The notes under the pieces are model-generated. The model was not told where the DNA came from and searched no databases. It saw only the letters and a list, made by a program, of their open reading frames with translations. A program made the position numbers and the translations under genes. 48,248 bases of DNA from Priapulus caudatus (lineage: Eukaryota; Priapulida; Priapulimorpha; Priapulimorphida; Priapulidae), in NCBI RefSeq assembly GCF_000485595.1, contig NW_014577196.1, positions 462,753 through 511,000 of the forward strand, given 5' to 3'. Shown in pieces: positions 44,583 through 48,248 of this stretch. Numbering within the stretch: position 1 is the first letter of the stretch; each line of letters starts with the position of its first letter.

Positions 44583-45085
44583 ACTCGAAGTGTGTGGACT
44601 AGCTTAGTCGCGAATGCAAACGGTCGAGTGTACCCGCTATCAAGATAACTCGTTTCACATTATCTGCTTAGCAGGTGTACTATAGGCTTAAATATGTCAT
44701 TGCTCACCACGTGGTGTCAACTCGCGATGTCGGCAGTGGTAGGTATCGATGTTAGTCGGTGATTCATTTACCGCAGATCGATAAGATTATTTTATCTCAC
44801 ATAATGCACATTTATGCATTCGATTATGTCACATGTTATCAGGGAGCGAACACGTTGACTTGACAGCAGTTCTCTCTCGAAACTGCGACAGAATTTCCGA
44901 AAATTAATGTGTTAATGTGTTTGTAAAATAGCAGTATTTGTATGTGGTTTTATAAATTTCCAGAAGTCTAGTCGTACTAACATAGTATGGCATGCGGTTG
45001 TTTTGCGGTTGGATGTATGTGTATACTTAATTGCTTATACAAGCAATATATATAACAAGAGACCTACTATCATCAGTATATTACA
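44583..45085. other. ~500 bp insertion in the right palindrome arm
   Basis: In the left arm the equivalent words AACAAAGAG and GGGGACATCGC are adjacent (about 43293-43310); in the right arm about 500 bases separate them. No ends, coding frame or known family could be recognised in the extra sequence. Confidence 0.55.
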
Positions 45086-45276
45086 TTGATTGCTATTCTT
45101 TGTTTTTGGTAGGTTCTTTGAGTTCAATCCTATGGTTATATATAATACAAGGTAGGCACAAATCTAATTAATGACATCGTGTGTTGTTTATCCTGCTGAT
45201 TCTGCTATTGTGCACTACTTTGAAAAATAGTAGGTAGCATTACTCTGCTCATAAGAATATGCCTACTGTAAGTATC

Positions 45277-45460
45277 CAGGGGCGAATTCAGAAGGTTTGA
45301 GTGACCAGTTTCCATATGTTCTTCTGCAGCTAGGGGGGTCCGGGGGCATGCCCCCCGGGGATTTTTTAAAAATGAGACTTTATTTGGTGCATTCTGGTGA
45401 ATTTTGAGGTCTGTGACCGGTTTCTGGAAACTGGTGCAAACCGACCTAAATCCGCGCCTG
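45277..45460. mobile_element. hAT-like MITE (184 bp) in the right palindrome arm
   Basis: It starts CAGGGGCGAATTCAG and ends CTAAATCCGCGCCTG, close to the CAGGGGCGGATYYAG ends common to many hAT elements. Flanks AGTATC and AGTGTC are similar. The left arm lacks the element at the equivalent place (ATGTAAAATACTTAC near 42122), an empty site. No transposase. Confidence 0.8.
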
Positions 45461-46020
45461 AGTGTCTTTACATAGAGTCGTACATTGAGGTTAGTTACAC
45501 ACATGATACGGACATTGGTCAATGTGCGTGGGTGGGGTTGCTTCGTGCTATTCTGCTTTGCCTCCGAAAGTAACATTGAGTGAGAGTAACAAGGTGGCAA
45601 GTGCCGACACAGTTCGATTAAACAGCTAACAGGTTTTTAGAGGTTATATGTGTCATAGATAAAAAAAAAACGTATGATAGCAAACACGTTTACAGCAAGT
45701 TATTCCTGTTAAGTACGTACCGTGAAAGTGTGACCAGAAGAAACTTGGGGTGAAAATAGCCGTAGATCGAGTGTAAGTATGCGGGTATATTAGTATAGGT
45801 GTAGAAATGTAACATAAATTTCAATTCCGGACTTTTTTTGGTATTTATATTAAATGCAACGAAACATCGATGTATATCGTGATAATTGACCGAAATGACC
45901 CCGTACATTGCAAATTGTTCCGTTACGTCCTTCTACACGATAATTTGTTCATTATGAAATGACATTTCTAAATCATACGGTAATGAATCGGTAGGGCCCC
46001 TACACGTCTTCGTTCCTAAT

Positions 46021-46140
46021 CAAACAGCCCCCGTGGGTGTGTGCATGGGCGCGCGTGTGTGCGTTATGGGTGTGTTGGGGGTAGGGGCGGTGCATGTGTG
46101 TGTGTGCGTGCTATTTCCGTGTGTTTGTGCGCCTATCCTC
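46021..46140. repeat. GT-rich low-complexity tract upstream of the Ig gene
   Basis: Imperfect GTGTGTGCG words; purine/pyrimidine alternation. It may be part of the upstream region of the next gene; no promoter motif is clear. Confidence 0.5.
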
Positions 46141-46183
46141 ATTCATTCTAGATGTTAATTCCCATTTCTCTCATCATTTTCAG

Positions 46184-48112
46184 ATCGTTTCTAAGAGGGA
46201 GAATGCTACATTACGTCGGTATCACCATCGTTGCTATTGGTGTGCTATTCAGTCACACAGGTGAGTGATTCCTTCTTATTCCAAATCTATTAGCAAGACG
46301 ACCCTGGTTTACAAAAGAATATGGTGGCAACGCAATTTTACACAGATAGCCAGAAACAACCGTAGCGCAAAGTGAAGGTTTTTCGTCAACAAAAAACACC
46401 GTTGCGCGTACTTCTATCGACATTAATGGTTTTTATTTTGCCGTTTTATATGTGGGAGTTTATGAGCCGTTCGACGTATAATTAGGGTGGAAGCCGTATT
46501 AGGGTGGATTAGAATGAAGCCGTAAAGTGCACTGCCATGTAGTTGCAGCACGTGGTGAACGCTCATTGCAACACTATCTAGTCATTTTATGAATCATTCT
46601 CAACCTTGTGGTTCGCAGCGGAAGCAGACATCATAGTTCAACATCCGCAGAATGTGACTGTGATCGAAGGAACCCCGTTAACGCTCCCGTGCAGCGTGAA
46701 TGCGTCGTACGATGGCGCCACTGTTGCTTGGGTGCGCGACGGGACGGTGGTGTTAGACGTCGGCACTGACCCAGGTTACGAGTGGGACCTATCGAACAAT
46801 GACACCGACAACTACGACTTGAGGTAATTACCGTAATAAACCGCGTCCCACATAAAATTGGCGGCATTTTGGCGTTGTGCTCCTGGGAATTTCTTTAAAA
46901 ACGCAATATATGGCACATATGATATAGTCTCCTTTAACGATGGCAGATTCACAGAAACGCTGTAATGATTTAGGAATTATTTGCTATAGGATATCCGATT
47001 TTTTCGACAAATTCCAGAAACATAAATACGATGGGAACCATTGCTATTATTGCTGTAGTTTGGTTGTTATACCTCTTTCAGCATGGCGGGCAGAAATAAA
47101 ACTGCACATATGGCAATGAATGAGCCACCTTAGGTTGACCACAGCTAGAAACCCGTAGGAAGCCACTGAAATAGTGCTAATAATTTTACCACTTGAGCTC
47201 GCACGAGTTACGGAGTATTCGCGCGTAGAAAGGCGTGAACCACAGTGCGATACGTGAATAATATTCAACGTAAATATATCAGTAGCACAGCGCTGTTTCC
47301 TCTCTTCTCTGGTACGCAGCAAGGTGAGGCACATAGGCCTATATGCGATGATATATTTGAACAGTGGCCATATACGGCGAGATAGCGCCATATAATCATG
47401 CGTCCAATGTGCAGCGCTCAGTCAGGGAACATTCTATATAACCTAATACGAAATGAATAAATGTGCATAATAACGTTAAGTAGGTGCCAGGATCTGCTAA
47501 GATATGTGTTAGATTTTCTCTAAATGTAGTCTGGTGCATAATATAATTTTATAGAAATGAATATGATTGGTTTATAGAATAGAAAACATTAATTATATAC
47601 GTATTTGCTATTGATTTAACTACTTGAATAGAATGAAATTGTACAAATAACTATCAATTATTCACAGCGTGTGCGATATATAAGTGTGACGTATTTTAGT
47701 GTGTATCGTGTCCATATTTTGCGATTTTGCTAGTGAATTTTTGGCATGCACGACATACCCACCCTTATTGTAATGATCATCAATGCGTCCAACCAGGGAG
47801 TCTATAATAGACTCCCTGGTCCAACCTAATAATAGCCCGACATTCTATTGGTTAAACTGGTTGTTAACTTCGTTGACTAGTTGCTAATAGTGTGGGGTTA
47901 TATTTACCATTCAAAATAGCTTTCGTAATTACTCCTTTACTTTGAAACGATACTGAAAGTGTTATAAAGTATCGGACTACTCAAGTGGAATTCGCGTACA
48001 TCTTGCAGGATCACGCATCCAGATGTAGAGGTGGATAACACCATCTTCGCGTGTCGTGTGTCATGGCAGGGCCAGGATTTCCTGTCGGAGAATGCTCACG
48101 TCCTCGTGGCGG
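46184..48112 (+). CDS. Ig-superfamily cell-surface protein, N-terminal part (nephrin/Kirrel-like), runs off right edge
   Basis: Three exons: 46184-46260 (coding from the ATG at 46203), 46619-46823 and 48009-48112. Phases fit: Ala20 and Arg88 are split codons. The first 19 residues (MLHYVGITIVAIGVLFSHT) form a signal peptide. Then comes one Ig domain: EADIIVQHPQNVTVIEGTPL, LTLPCSV with B-strand Cys44, VAWVRDG with Trp57, YDLRITHPDV and the F-strand FACRV with Cys103, ending HVLVAG. N-glycosylation sequons are at Asn31, 47 and 80. The Q-P-N-V-T-V-x-E-G-x-P-L-x-L-P-C start and the WVRDG...YDL pattern resemble the first Ig domain of nephrin/Kirrel/roughest adhesion proteins; other Ig receptors remain possible. 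The rest lies outside the window. Confidence 0.8.
46203..46260 (+). CDS. Ig protein exon with signal peptide
   Basis: The acceptor TTTTCAG ends at 46183, leaving 19 bases of 5' UTR in this exon, so at least one upstream untranslated exon is expected. The donor GTGAGT starts at 46261. Phase 1 exit. Confidence 0.78.
46619..46823 (+). CDS. Ig protein exon: first half of Ig domain 1
   Basis: Acceptor TTCGCAG ends at 46618; donor GTAATT at 46824. It encodes strands A to E, including the B-strand Cys and C-strand Trp. The split of an Ig domain by an intron is common in this superfamily. Confidence 0.85.
46824..48008 (+). other. Intron of the Ig gene with a near-perfect palindrome
   Basis: AT-rich, no coding. 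At 47792-47820 a 29-base near-perfect palindrome (ACCAGGGAGTCTAT, one spacer base, reverse complement) is the only clear structure. Confidence 0.6.
48009..48112 (+). CDS. Ig protein exon: second half of Ig domain 1
   Basis: Acceptor CTTGCAG ends at 48008; donor GTATGT at 48113. It encodes ITHPDVEVDNTIFACRVSWQ through HVLVA, with the F-strand Cys that pairs with Cys44. Confidence 0.83.
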
Positions 48113-48248
48113 GTATGTAACTAACGCGGTCTCTCCGTAACTCATGGAAACCTATAGAGTCGAACTATACAAATATATGTGTTAATGATAGATCGTGCAT
48201 AAATAGGGCGGGTTACAGCCCTATAGACCGAAGGTCTGATAGACCGAA
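48113..48248 (+). other. Start of the next Ig-gene intron
   Basis: Intron sequence to the window edge. It ends with the repeated words ATAGACCGAA...GGTCTGATAGACCGAA, possibly the start of a repeat. Confidence 0.5.

Larger units (their letters stand above)
41489..46008. repeat. ~4.5 kb imperfect palindrome (foldback) with different nested insertions in each arm
   Basis: Left arm about 41489-43422, right arm about 44398-46008. Matching landmark pairs in reverse complement: GAAATGTCATTTCATAA (41522 / 45955), the region AATCCGGAATGAAATTTAAT (41757 / 45825), AGCAGAATAGCACGAATCAA (42036 / 45540), ACCTTGTATTATATATAACC (43248 / 45131), GCATTCAGGTTTAAACGAGC (43311 / 44555), GGATGTCAACAGCATGCAAC (43401 / 44399). 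The ~975 bp centre has poly-A, G-rich and (GA)n tracts. Segments present in only one arm are later insertions. Element class unknown; no transposase frame found. Confidence 0.88.

Overview
This is animal nuclear DNA: genes are split into exons with GT/AG boundaries, and the sequence between them is packed with transposon debris. Interstitial telomere-type (TTAGGG)n tracts, CR1/Jockey-superfamily LINE reverse transcriptases, hAT-like and Tc1/mariner-like MITEs and the conserved eIF5 exons fit a non-model invertebrate. I cannot name the phylum. There is one 25-N gap (30203-30227) and one single N (44397).

Layout. (1) 376-5691, minus strand: nine coding exons of translation initiation factor eIF5, 405 codons; only the last part of the acidic tail runs off the left edge. 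(2) 5697-15890: no host gene I can support. It holds a repeat family with copies in opposite orientation (7203-7861 and 15443-16006), a decayed LINE interrupted by a MITE, a Tc1/mariner-like MITE, a hAT-like MITE, and a ~1.15 kb palindrome. (3) 15898-36771: a ~7 kb unit present about three times. Each copy carries a 5'-truncated LINE on the minus strand, a trinucleotide microsatellite, a TATA-containing GC-rich leader and a signal-peptide exon. (4) 36772-37455: the remaining two coding exons of the gene whose first exon lies in the repeated unit. Joined to the copy-1 signal exon they read as a 112-residue secreted protein with a degenerate LDL-receptor class A motif. (5) 37456-46100: foldback elements, a CACGTG-rich minisatellite, an interstitial telomeric tract inside a terminal-inverted-repeat element, and a ~4.5 kb imperfect palindrome whose arms carry different nested insertions. 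(6) 46184-48112, plus strand: the first exons (signal peptide and first Ig domain) of an Ig-superfamily cell-surface gene, resembling the nephrin/Kirrel group, that runs off the right edge.

How it works together. The three host genes are unrelated (translation, a small secreted protein, a cell-surface Ig protein) and no operon logic applies. The most consequential point is the triplication. Between shared landmarks the three copies have almost equal lengths (5493, 5481 and 5491 bases) yet differ by many scattered single-base indels, and copies 2 and 3 meet at a 25-N gap inside a (CT)n tract. That pattern fits unpolished long-read sequence or unmerged overlaps better than an old duplication, so the gene with three apparent first exons may really have one.
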